Shown: in pieces, positions 34,323 through 41,859 of the stretch
Layout of the letters: every line of letters begins with the position of its first letter
Numbering within the stretch: the stretch's first letter is position 1
Origin: Streptomyces hyderabadensis
GTDB taxonomy: Bacteria > Actinomycetota > Actinomycetes > Streptomycetales > Streptomycetaceae
NCBI RefSeq assembly: GCF_020404845.1
Contig: NZ_JAIOJZ010000006.1
Coordinates: 62,001-126,000, forward strand
DNA: 64,000 nucleotides
Reading direction: 5' to 3'
Position numbers and translations under genes: made by a program
The notes under the pieces: generated by a model
Seen by the model: only the letters and a program-made list of their open reading frames with translations
Told to the model about the DNA's origin: nothing
The model's database searches: none

Positions 34323-36665
34323 CTACTCCGTGCGCAGCCCCTCCGGCCGCATCAGCCGCAGCAGCGGCGGCAGGCTGCACAGCGTCACCACCAGGACGAC
34401 CGCCGCGCCGATGCCGGTCATCGACAGGACGCCGGTCCAGTCGACGCGCACCGGGGTGCTCGTCATCTTCAGCAGCACCGTGCCCAGGGTCAGGCCCACG
34501 GCCATGGAGAGCAGCAGGCCGAGCAGGATCGGGATCGCCGTCTGCCAGAGCACCGACAGGCTGAGCGTGCGGCGCCGGGTGCCGAAGGCCACCAGGGCCG
34601 ACAGCAGCTTCTTCCGCTCGCGCAGCTGCTCCAGCTGCGAGACCAGCAGGCTGGCGCCGATCAGTGCCAGCACACACGCCGCCCCGACGAACAGACCGGT
34701 GCGGATGGCGTCGAACCGGTCGGTCCGCTCCGTCTCCGCCCACGTCACGGTGTCCGCCAGCGGATCGATGGCCGCCGCGGTGTTCCGCACCAGGTCCTGC
34801 ACGTCGGCCACCGACTCGTCCACCTTGAGGTAGGCGTGCCCGTCCAGCGTCGGCCCGAGCGTGTCCGGCAGCGCCCCCGGCGTGATCAGGAAGCCGCCCC
34901 GGTCGGTCCCGGCCACCAGGCCCGGGCGCGCCTTCGCCGTCTTGATGCCCTGGGGCACCGTCCAGGGGACCGCCTGCTTCGTCGGGCCGCCTTCGTAGGT
35001 CGGGTCCGAGTACAGCTTCCGGCCGGGCGCGGCCAGCTTCGACATGTCCTCCCCGGTGTCCCACTCGGCACCGTGGACGGCGAACACGTCCCCGTCCGTG
35101 CAGGAGGGCAGTTCGGAGACCTCCCGCAGCGACGCGCAGTCGCCCACGGTGATCATGGTCCCGTGCTCCGGGTCCCGGGCGCGGTCGCCCAGGTAACCCT
35201 CGGAGAAGGCGTAGACCGCCCGTACGCCCCTGGTGTCGCGGAACTTCTCGGCGGCCGGGGCCATCGGCACCCCGCTCGGCAGCTGTGCCTCCATCTGCGC
35301 CCGCGACACGTCCTGCCCGGTGGACTTGGTGTAGTCGTCGTCCACACCGGCGAACAGCATCTGCAGGGCGATCGCCCCGGCCACGGCCACCGCGATGCCG
35401 TTGACCATGCGGGCCGCCGTACCGCTGCTCAGCTGGAGCCTGCGCACGGCCAGCTGCCAGGCCACGCCGCCGGAGCCGAGCCGGGCGACGACGCTCTCCA
35501 CCACCCACGGCAGCAGCGCGGTCACGCCCACCAGGAGCAGGACGACACCGCCGGTCACCAGGTACTGGTTGAAGTCGCCGTTCTCGCGGCCGTTGCCGAT
35601 CATCGGGTAGAGCATCGCCAGTCCGGCCAGCGGCAGGATCAGCCGCCACCACAGCCGGCGCCGGGCCGGCCGGCCCGCGCGGACCACGCCGAGCGGCTCG
35701 ATGACCACCCCGCGCAGCGCGAACAGCGTCACCAGCACCGCGGCCGCCGGCACCGCCACCGCCACCAGCAGGGCCAGCAGCGGCGAGGGGTTGAGATAGC
35801 TGGGGAACACGCTGATGCGGAACACCTCGGCGCTGCCCGCCAGTTGCCGCCCGACCATGAAGAACGCGGCGCCGAAGACCAGCCCGAGGACCGCGCCCGC
35901 CAGGGCCTCTCCGGCGGCGATGCGCCGGGTCATCCGGCTGTCGGAGCCCACCAGACGCAGCGCCGCGAGCCGCCGGTCTCGCCGTTCGCCGCCGAACCGC
36001 ACGGCGGCGGCGATGAACACCGCGACCGGCATCAGCAGCACCACGAAGACGACCAGGACCAGCAGGAGCAGCACCGGGTCGGAGTCCTCCTCCCCGGGCT
36101 CCGGGTCGCCGAACCGGTCGATGCGCTCGACCCGGCCCTGGGAGATCTGCTCGGCCAGGCCCTCCGCGCCCCGGTAGTAGGCGAGTTCGGCCGAGCCGAT
36201 CAGCCCGTCCTCCGCGATCGTGCCGACGATCCGGTCCGGCAGCCGCTCGCGCAGCAGCGCGCCGGAGTCCGACTCCAGCAGTTCCTTCAGGGCGGGGGAG
36301 ACCACCATCTCGCCCACCGCCGGGAACTTGTCCACGCCCGGCGGCAGCGGTGCCCGCGGGCCCTCGGGCTCCAGGGCCCGGCCCCTGAGGTCGTCCTCGC
36401 GGAAGTAGTCGTCGAGCCGGGCGATCACGAGCGTGTCGTTCGCCTTCGGCATCGGATCGGAGGCGAAGGTGATGTCGGAGCGCGCCGCCTCCCGTTCGTG
36501 CCGCACGCTGAGCGCGCTCGGGATGGCCGTCGTCAGCAGCAGCAGGGCCACGCCGAGCCCGACGCCGACGGCGGTCAGCACGGCCCGGGTCCAGCCCTCC
36601 CGGCCGCCGGTGAAGGCGAAGCGGACGCCCAGCATCAGGTCCGCGGCCCACTGGCGCACGCTCAT
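34323..36665 (-). CDS. FtsX/MacB-type ABC transporter permease
   Basis: A 780-residue permease. A first helix (about 22-45) is followed by a large outer domain with Asp/Arg-rich content, then helices around 200-225, 250-275, 300-325, 350-400, a second outer domain (about 425-640) and three final helices (about 660-770). Two FtsX repeats (VLLMPVAVFIAAAVRFG... and CVLALIGASLLVSQLEQLRE) mark it. It overlaps the ATPase gene (ATGA, 36662-36665). Such systems often expel antimicrobial peptides or lipids; PadR nearby suggests inducible control. Confidence 0.88.
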   Translation of the reverse strand: MSVRQWAADLMLGVRFAFTGGREGWTRAVLTAVGVGLGVALLLLTTAIPSALSVRHEREAARSDITFASDPMPKANDTLVIARLDDYFREDDLRGRALEPEGPRAPLPPGVDKFPAVGEMVVSPALKELLESDSGALLRERLPDRIVGTIAEDGLIGSAELAYYRGAEGLAEQISQGRVERIDRFGDPEPGEEDSDPVLLLLVLVVFVVLLMPVAVFIAAAVRFGGERRDRRLAALRLVGSDSRMTRRIAAGEALAGAVLGLVFGAAFFMVGRQLAGSAEVFRISVFPSYLNPSPLLALLVAVAVPAAAVLVTLFALRGVVIEPLGVVRAGRPARRRLWWRLILPLAGLAMLYPMIGNGRENGDFNQYLVTGGVVLLLVGVTALLPWVVESVVARLGSGGVAWQLAVRRLQLSSGTAARMVNGIAVAVAGAIALQMLFAGVDDDYTKSTGQDVSRAQMEAQLPSGVPMAPAAEKFRDTRGVRAVYAFSEGYLGDRARDPEHGTMITVGDCASLREVSELPSCTDGDVFAVHGAEWDTGEDMSKLAAPGRKLYSDPTYEGGPTKQAVPWTVPQGIKTAKARPGLVAGTDRGGFLITPGALPDTLGPTLDGHAYLKVDESVADVQDLVRNTAAAIDPLADTVTWAETERTDRFDAIRTGLFVGAACVLALIGASLLVSQLEQLRERKKLLSALVAFGTRRRTLSLSVLWQTAIPILLGLLLSMAVGLTLGTVLLKMTSTPVRVDWTGVLSMTGIGAAVVLVVTLCSLPPLLRLMRPEGLRTE

Positions 36666-37351
36666 ACGATCCGCTCCATGTCCCGGGACTTGCCGTCCCG
36701 TACGACGATCTCGCGGTCGGAGTAGGCGGCCACCCGTGCCTCGTGGGTGACCAGCACGACCGCGGCGTTGGTGGAGCGGGCGGCGTCCGTGAGGAGTTCC
36801 ATCACACGCTCGCCGTTGAGCGAGTCCAGCGCGCCGGTCGGCTCGTCGGCGAAGAGCACCCGCGGGTTGGTGACCAGCGAGCGCGCCACCGCGACCCGCT
36901 GGCCCTGGCCGCCGGAGACCTCGCCGGGCCGCTTCTTCCTGAGGTCGTCGACCTCCAGCCGCTCCATCCAGGTCAGCGCGGTCCGCTCGGCCTCCTTGCG
37001 GGGGGTGCCGTTCAGCCGCAGCGGGAGGGCGACGTTCTCGACGCAGGTCAGCTCCGGCACCAGCTGGCCGAACTGGAACACGAAGCCGAAGTCCGAGCGG
37101 CGCAGCGCACTGCGCTGGGCGTCGGACATCGCCGACAGCTCGCGCCCGTTGTACGTGATCGTCCCGGAGTCGGGTGTCACGATGCCGGCCAGGCAGTGCA
37201 GCAGCGTGGACTTGCCGGACCCGGAGGGGCCCATGACGGCGACGACCTCGCCGGGGTGGATGGAGAACTCGGCGCCGTCGAGGGCGAGGGTGGGGCCGTA
37301 GGCCTTGCGGAGCGCCTCGGCGGAGAGCAGGGAGCCTGCGGGGGGAGTCAT
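36662..37351 (-). CDS. ABC transporter ATP-binding protein (LolD/MacB-type)
   Basis: A 229-residue ATPase, partner of the downstream permease. Walker A GPSGSGKST (41-49), Q-loop in FVFQFGQLVPEL, signature VSGGQGQ, Walker B VLFADEPTGALDS and a switch His in VVLVTHEARVA. All look active. Starts within the stop of the PadR gene (ATGA, 37348-37351) and overlaps the permease gene. Confidence 0.95.
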   Translation of the reverse strand: MTPPAGSLLSAEALRKAYGPTLALDGAEFSIHPGEVVAVMGPSGSGKSTLLHCLAGIVTPDSGTITYNGRELSAMSDAQRSALRRSDFGFVFQFGQLVPELTCVENVALPLRLNGTPRKEAERTALTWMERLEVDDLRKKRPGEVSGGQGQRVAVARSLVTNPRVLFADEPTGALDSLNGERVMELLTDAARSTNAAVVLVTHEARVAAYSDREIVVRDGKSRDMERIV

Positions 37352-37872
37352 CGGGTTACCGCCTCACGGAGCTTGTCGAGGCGCGCGGCGGTCAGTTCCA
37401 GCCAGCGCAGGTCGGCCTCCAGGTGGAAGAGGGCGTGGTCGCAGATGAGCTGGTCCGCGAGGTCGCCCTTGCGCTTGCGGTCGGTCAGGATGCGCATGCT
37501 GCGCAGGTGCTCCGAACGCTGCGTGTCGAGGATGTCGGCGGCGTCGCGGTGGGTGAGCAGCGCGAGGACGACCTTGGTGTACAGCGTCGACTGGAGGTAC
37601 GGCTCGGGCTTCTCCGGCGTGGCGAGCCACCGCTGTACGTCGGTGATCCCCTCGTCGGTGATCGCGTACCGCTTGCGCTCGGGACCGCCGCCCGCCTCGA
37701 TGCCGTCGACCACGACGAGGCCGTTCTTCAGCAGGCGGGACATCGTCGAGTAGACCTGGCCGTAGTGCAGCGGCCGGTCGTGACCGAACTTCTCGTCGAA
37801 GGCGCGCTTGAGGTCGTAACCGTGGCGCGGCCCGGACTCCAGGAGCCCCAGGAGGGTGTGACCGATGGACAT
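37348..37872 (-). CDS. PadR-family transcriptional regulator
   Basis: A 174-residue repressor. The winged helix (about 1-80) has IGHTLLGLLESGPRHGYDLK and LHYGQVYSTMSRLLKNGLVV; the rest is the PadR helical dimerisation part (YTKVVLALLTHRDAADILDT). ATG 37872 is seven bases after a TAGAGT hexamer with no ribosome site, so probably leaderless. It overlaps the ABC ATPase gene and most likely represses the transporter; the TGTATACGC repeats just upstream are the probable operator. Confidence 0.9.
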   Translation of the reverse strand: MSIGHTLLGLLESGPRHGYDLKRAFDEKFGHDRPLHYGQVYSTMSRLLKNGLVVVDGIEAGGGPERKRYAITDEGITDVQRWLATPEKPEPYLQSTLYTKVVLALLTHRDAADILDTQRSEHLRSMRILTDRKRKGDLADQLICDHALFHLEADLRWLELTAARLDKLREAVTR

Positions 37873-37879
37873 GCGGAGC

Positions 37880-37885
37880 ACTCTA
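37880..37885 (-). promoter_or_regulatory. -10 hexamer of a leaderless transcript (PadR gene)
   Basis: Reverse-strand TAGAGT followed by seven bases (GCTCCGC) and ATG. This promoter lies in the 3' end of the upstream gene. Confidence 0.55.
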
Positions 37886-38266
37886 CACAGGGTGTATACG
37901 CCGCATGTATACGCACCGTGCAGAGATCGTGGCGGCGGGTTCACCGGCGCGACGGGGCCGCAGGTCGGAGGCGATTGTCACGGTTGCGCTACGACGGGGG
38001 CCGCCGCCTCTCGGGGGGCGGCCGCGGCGCGGCAGCGGCCCGGCGTCACCGGGCAGCCGGCCGGCCTCCGCCAGCGCCCTGCGGAGCAGGAACTCGATCT
38101 GCGCGTTGGCCGAGCGCAGTTCGTCGCCCGCCCAGCGGGCCAGTGCCTCGTACACCTGCGGGTCGAGCCGCAGCAGCACCTGCTTGCGCTCCCGCGGCCG
38201 CCGCCTCGGTGCCGGGCCGCCGGACGGCCCGGCACCGGGCGCGGAATCCTCGGACGGGGCGGTCAC
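37883..38266 (-). CDS. Ribbon-helix-helix (Arc/CopG-like) protein
   Basis: A 127-residue protein. GTG 38266 overlaps the stop of the SPFH gene. Residues about 28-70 hold the ribbon-helix-helix fold: KQVLLRLDPQVYEALARW (strand, helix A) and DELRSANAQIEFLLRRAL (helix B). The Pro/Gly/Arg-rich tail after residue 85 looks disordered and overlaps the PadR promoter region. A DNA-binding role is likely by fold; a target could be the palindrome before the SPFH gene. An earlier stop is absent, so the long tail may be real or simply unconstrained. Confidence 0.75.
   Translation of the reverse strand: MTAPSEDSAPGAGPSGGPAPRRRPRERKQVLLRLDPQVYEALARWAGDELRSANAQIEFLLRRALAEAGRLPGDAGPLPRRGRPPRGGGPRRSATVTIASDLRPRRAGEPAATISARCVYMRRIHPV
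37892..37916. promoter_or_regulatory. Candidate PadR operator
   Basis: TGTATACGC occurs twice (37893-37901 and 37906-37914), 13 bases apart; each contains the palindrome GTATAC. The pair lies 20 bases upstream of the PadR start, over its promoter, and inside the last codons of the ribbon-helix-helix gene. Confidence 0.6.
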
Positions 38267-39201
38267 TGGTAGAGCGTCCCCGTGTTCAGCACCGGCTGGG
38301 CGGCGCGGTCCCCGCAGAGCACGACCATCAGGTTGGACACCATCGCCGCCTTGCGCTCGTCGTCCAGCTCCACGATGTCCTGCTCGCTGATTCGGGCGAG
38401 CGCCGCCTCGACCATGCCGACCGCGCCGTCCACGATCTGCCGCCGCGCCGCGACCACCGCACCGGCCTGCTGGCGCTGGAGCATCGCCGAGGCGATCTCC
38501 GGGGCGTAGGCGAGGTGCGTGAAGCGGGACTCGATGATCTGCACCCCGGCCGCCTCCACGCGCGCGTGCAGCTCGACGGCGAGCTTCTCGGTGATCTCCT
38601 CGGCGTTGCCGCGCAGCGACAGGCCGTCCTCGTCGTGGGCGTCGTAGGGGTATTCGATGGCGATGTGCCGCACGGCCGCCTCGGTCTGGGTGGAGACGAA
38701 CTCGACGTAGTCGTCCACCTCGAAGGTGGCCTGAGCGGTGTCCTCCACCCGCCACACCACGACGGCCGCCAGCTCGATGGGGTTGCCGTAGGCGTCGTTC
38801 ACCTTCAGGACGGCCGTCTCGTGGTTGCGCACCCGCGTCGAGATCTTGGTGCGGGAGGTGAGGGGGTTGACCCAGCGCAGGCCGTCCTGCCGGATCGTGC
38901 CCCGGTACCGCCCGAAGAGCTGCACCACGCGGGCCTCGCCCGGCGCCACCATGTTCAGCCCGCACATCGCGAGGAAGGCGGCCAGGGCGATCACGATGCC
39001 CGCGATGATCAGCACCGCCTTCGTGCCGGTGGCGGCGACCGCGGTCGCGGAGACGATCAGACCGGCGCCGACCAGCAGCCCGACCAGCCCCAGCAGCAGC
39101 GCGAGGCCGCCGCCGATGCTGTGCGCCTGGTTCTCGCGTACCCGGGGTGCCGGCATCTCGGGCACATCGGCGGTGACCTGCGGGGCATCGTGCGTGGACA
39201 T
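38263..39201 (-). CDS. SPFH/Band 7 (flotillin-like) membrane protein
   Basis: A 312-residue protein. ATG 39201 has GGGGGA upstream. Two helices (about 30-55 and 62-82) precede the Band 7 domain (about 85-260: [60 protein letters not shown]). SPFH proteins scaffold membrane microdomains and stress responses. First gene of a leftward, overlapping operon that also holds the RHH, PadR and ABC genes. A perfect palindrome overlies its promoter. Confidence 0.9.
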   Translation of the reverse strand: MSTHDAPQVTADVPEMPAPRVRENQAHSIGGGLALLLGLVGLLVGAGLIVSATAVAATGTKAVLIIAGIVIALAAFLAMCGLNMVAPGEARVVQLFGRYRGTIRQDGLRWVNPLTSRTKISTRVRNHETAVLKVNDAYGNPIELAAVVVWRVEDTAQATFEVDDYVEFVSTQTEAAVRHIAIEYPYDAHDEDGLSLRGNAEEITEKLAVELHARVEAAGVQIIESRFTHLAYAPEIASAMLQRQQAGAVVAARRQIVDGAVGMVEAALARISEQDIVELDDERKAAMVSNLMVVLCGDRAAQPVLNTGTLYQ

Positions 39202-39231
39202 GGGTGGTCCCCCGTTCTCTCTTTGCTCACT

Positions 39232-39245
39232 AAGTGATATCACTT
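39232..39245. promoter_or_regulatory. 14-bp perfect palindrome upstream of the SPFH gene
   Basis: AAGTGATATCACTT, 30 bases before the ATG, in an AT-rich patch. Reverse-strand TTGCGA about 16 bases upstream of TATCAC would place it over the -10 box, so a bound protein would block transcription. GntR-type or the adjoining RHH protein are candidates. Confidence 0.6.
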
Positions 39246-39449
39246 TACCCCCCGATCGCAACCCTGAACCCCGCTCGTACGTCGGTTCCTATGGAGCGGG
39301 TGCTGATTCTCACGTCCGTACAAGGCGGGATCGGCTGCCGTTTGTCACATCTCCCGGTGTTAGCTTTCTGAGCTGACCTGAGCGACGAACCTGTGTGACG
39401 CGTGAGCGAGACGTGCCCACAGATGACCGAAGCGGAGCGGATCGGATCC

Positions 39450-41774
39450 ATGGGACGAGCGGAAGAGAGAAGAGCGCGACAGCGCGGTGGACGCCGCGCG
39501 GCGCCGAAACGCCGCCGTTCGTCGGGTGCGGCCCAGGGCGCGGGCGGCAAGAGCCGGATACGCCGGCTGTTCACCTGGAAGAAGATCCTCGGCACGGTCT
39601 TCGGCCTCACCCTGCTCGGCATGGGCGCCTTCATCGTGCTCTACATGATGATCGACATCCCCGAGGGCAACCCCGAGGCCGAGCTGCAGAGCAACGTCTA
39701 CAAGTACAGCGACGGCAGCATCATGGCCCGCACCGGCGAGCGCAACCGTGAGATCGTCGACCTCGCCAAGATCCCCAAGGACGTCCAGCGCACCTTCGTC
39801 GCCGCCGAGAACAAGACCTTCTACAACGACGCCGGCGTCGACCTCAAGGGCACCGCGCGCGGTGTGCTCAACACCCTCTCCGGCAAGGGCGCGCAGGGCG
39901 GTTCGACGATCACCCAGCAGTACGTCAAGAACTACTACCTGTCCCAGGAACAGACGGTCTCGCGCAAGCTGAAGGAACTGGTCATCTCCCTGAAGCTGGA
40001 CCGGGAGAAGTCCAAGGACTACATCCTGGCCGGCTACATCAACACCAGCTACTACGGCCGCGGCGCCTACGGCATCCAGGCCGCCGCCCAGGCCTACTAC
40101 CGCGTCGACGCCGAGGACCTGACGGTCGAACAGGGCGCCTACCTCGCGGCCCTGCTCCAGGCGCCGAACCAGTACGACTGGGCGATCGCCAGCGAGACCG
40201 GCAAGAAGCTCGTCCAGGAGCGCTGGAACTACGTCCTGGACAACATGGTCGAGCAGAAGTGGCTGAGCGCGGGCGACCGGCAGGGCATGAAGTTCCCGAC
40301 GCCCAAGGAGCCGAAGGCCGCCGCGGGGATGGACGGCCAGACCGGATACCTGGTGGACGCGGCCAACTTCGCGCTCAAGCAGCAGCTCGTGGCGCAGGGC
40401 GCCGCCGAGGACATGGAGCAGGCCAAGGCCCTGGTGGACCTCGGCGGCTACACCGTCACCCTCAACATCGACAAGAAGAAGCAGGCCGCGCTGGAGAAGG
40501 CGGTCAAGGAGAAGCTCACCAGCAAGCTGGACCCCGACAAGCGCGAGGTCGACGCGGACGTCCAGGCCGGAGCCGTCTCGGTCGACCCGAAGACCGGTTC
40601 GGTCGTGGCGATGTACGGCGGCGTGAACTACCTGAAGCACTACACCAACAACGCCACCCGCGACGACTACCAGCCCGCCTCCACCTTCAAGCCGGTGATC
40701 CTCGCCGCCGCCGTGGACCACGACGCCGAGACCCAGGACGGCGTGCCGATCACGGCCAACACCATGTACGACGGCGACAGCGAGCGCCCCGTGATGGACG
40801 GCGACCAGGAGGTCGGTTTCGCCCCGCCCAACGAGGACGACCGGGACTACGGCGAGATCGACGTCCAGGAGGCGATGAACAAGTCCGTCAACTCCGTCTT
40901 CGCGCAGATGGGCATCGACGTCGGCATGTCCGAGGTCATGAAGGTCGCGGGCGACCTCGGCATGGACACCGAGGGCGAGCAGGCCGTGCCCGCGCAGACC
41001 CTGGGCAGTATGGGCGCCAGCCCCCTGGAGATGGCCGGCGTCTACGCCACCTTCGACAACCACGGCAAGAAGGTCACCCCGGCGATCGTGAAGTCGGTCG
41101 AGCACAAGGACCGCAACATCGAGATGCCCGACCCCGTCGGAGAGCAGGTCATCAGCCGGGAGGCCGCCGACACGGTCACCTCCGTGCTCACCGGCGTGGT
41201 CGACGACGGTACGGCCAAGACGTCCGTACGGGAGAACCCGCTGCGCGACGGCCAGCAGGTGGCCGGCAAGACCGGTACGTCCGACAACAACAAGTCGGCC
41301 TGGTTCACCGGCTTCACCCCGGGACTGGTCACCTCGGTCGGTCTGTTCGGTGAGGACGACAAGGCACCGCACCCGCAGGTCCCGATGTACAAGGCGGCCG
41401 GCGTCGACTACCGCGTCAACGGCGGTGGCCCCCCGGCGGAGATCTGGGCCGCGTACACCTTCGGCGTCATGGAGAAGGTCACCAAGTTCGACCTGAACAC
41501 CAAGCAGGGCGCCGCCGTGAAGCCCAGCAAGTCGCCGTCCACCTCCCAGTCGCCGAGCCAGTCGCCGTCCCAGGAGGAGACGACCGAGGCGCCGCCGCCG
41601 TCCAACGATCCGACGACCGAGGCACCCCCGTCGAACGATCCGACGACCGAGGCACCGCCCGAGTCGCCGACGCAGTCGCCGTCGAACAGCCCGTCCACGG
41701 AACCGCCGCCGGACGGCGGCGGGTCCACCGAGCCGGAGAACCCCGACTTCCCCGGCGGGGACTGGCAGCAGTAG
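39450..41774 (+). CDS. Class A penicillin-binding protein (bifunctional transglycosylase/transpeptidase)
   Basis: A 774-residue peptidoglycan synthase. Basic cytoplasmic arm (1-45), one helix (about 47-68), GT51 domain with E120 in AAENKTFYNDAG and GGSTITQQ, then the transpeptidase with S411-TFK, S479-VN and K607-TG motifs, all intact. The last 80 residues are Ser/Pro/Thr/Glu repeats (PSNDPTTEAPP twice), a wall-spanning tail. ATG 39450 is chosen on N-terminal character; ATG 39423 and GTG 39402 are in frame and no ribosome site decides. Divergent from the SPFH gene. Confidence 0.92.
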   Translation: MGRAEERRARQRGGRRAAPKRRRSSGAAQGAGGKSRIRRLFTWKKILGTVFGLTLLGMGAFIVLYMMIDIPEGNPEAELQSNVYKYSDGSIMARTGERNREIVDLAKIPKDVQRTFVAAENKTFYNDAGVDLKGTARGVLNTLSGKGAQGGSTITQQYVKNYYLSQEQTVSRKLKELVISLKLDREKSKDYILAGYINTSYYGRGAYGIQAAAQAYYRVDAEDLTVEQGAYLAALLQAPNQYDWAIASETGKKLVQERWNYVLDNMVEQKWLSAGDRQGMKFPTPKEPKAAAGMDGQTGYLVDAANFALKQQLVAQGAAEDMEQAKALVDLGGYTVTLNIDKKKQAALEKAVKEKLTSKLDPDKREVDADVQAGAVSVDPKTGSVVAMYGGVNYLKHYTNNATRDDYQPASTFKPVILAAAVDHDAETQDGVPITANTMYDGDSERPVMDGDQEVGFAPPNEDDRDYGEIDVQEAMNKSVNSVFAQMGIDVGMSEVMKVAGDLGMDTEGEQAVPAQTLGSMGASPLEMAGVYATFDNHGKKVTPAIVKSVEHKDRNIEMPDPVGEQVISREAADTVTSVLTGVVDDGTAKTSVRENPLRDGQQVAGKTGTSDNNKSAWFTGFTPGLVTSVGLFGEDDKAPHPQVPMYKAAGVDYRVNGGGPPAEIWAAYTFGVMEKVTKFDLNTKQGAAVKPSKSPSTSQSPSQSPSQEETTEAPPPSNDPTTEAPPSNDPTTEAPPESPTQSPSNSPSTEPPPDGGGSTEPENPDFPGGDWQQ

Positions 41775-41797
41775 GCCGCGAGGGGTCGCGGAGAGGT

Positions 41798-41835
41798 GCG
41801 AAGGGGCGCCCGGTGCTCACCGGGCGCCCCTTCGC
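41798..41835. terminator. 18-bp perfect bidirectional terminator
   Basis: GCGAAGGGGCGCCCGGTG (41798-41815) is followed after two bases by its exact complement (41818-41835), ending TTCGC. The inner pairs must open to form a loop. It separates the convergent PBP and phosphatase genes. Confidence 0.85.
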
Positions 41836-41859
41836 ACGCTGCTGCTCGCCGACCGCCGC

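Noticed and set aside
33328..36651. An 1107-codon reverse frame across oxyR and the ABC permease
   Set aside because: Runs antisense through oxyR and out of frame through the permease; composition is typical of a shadow frame.
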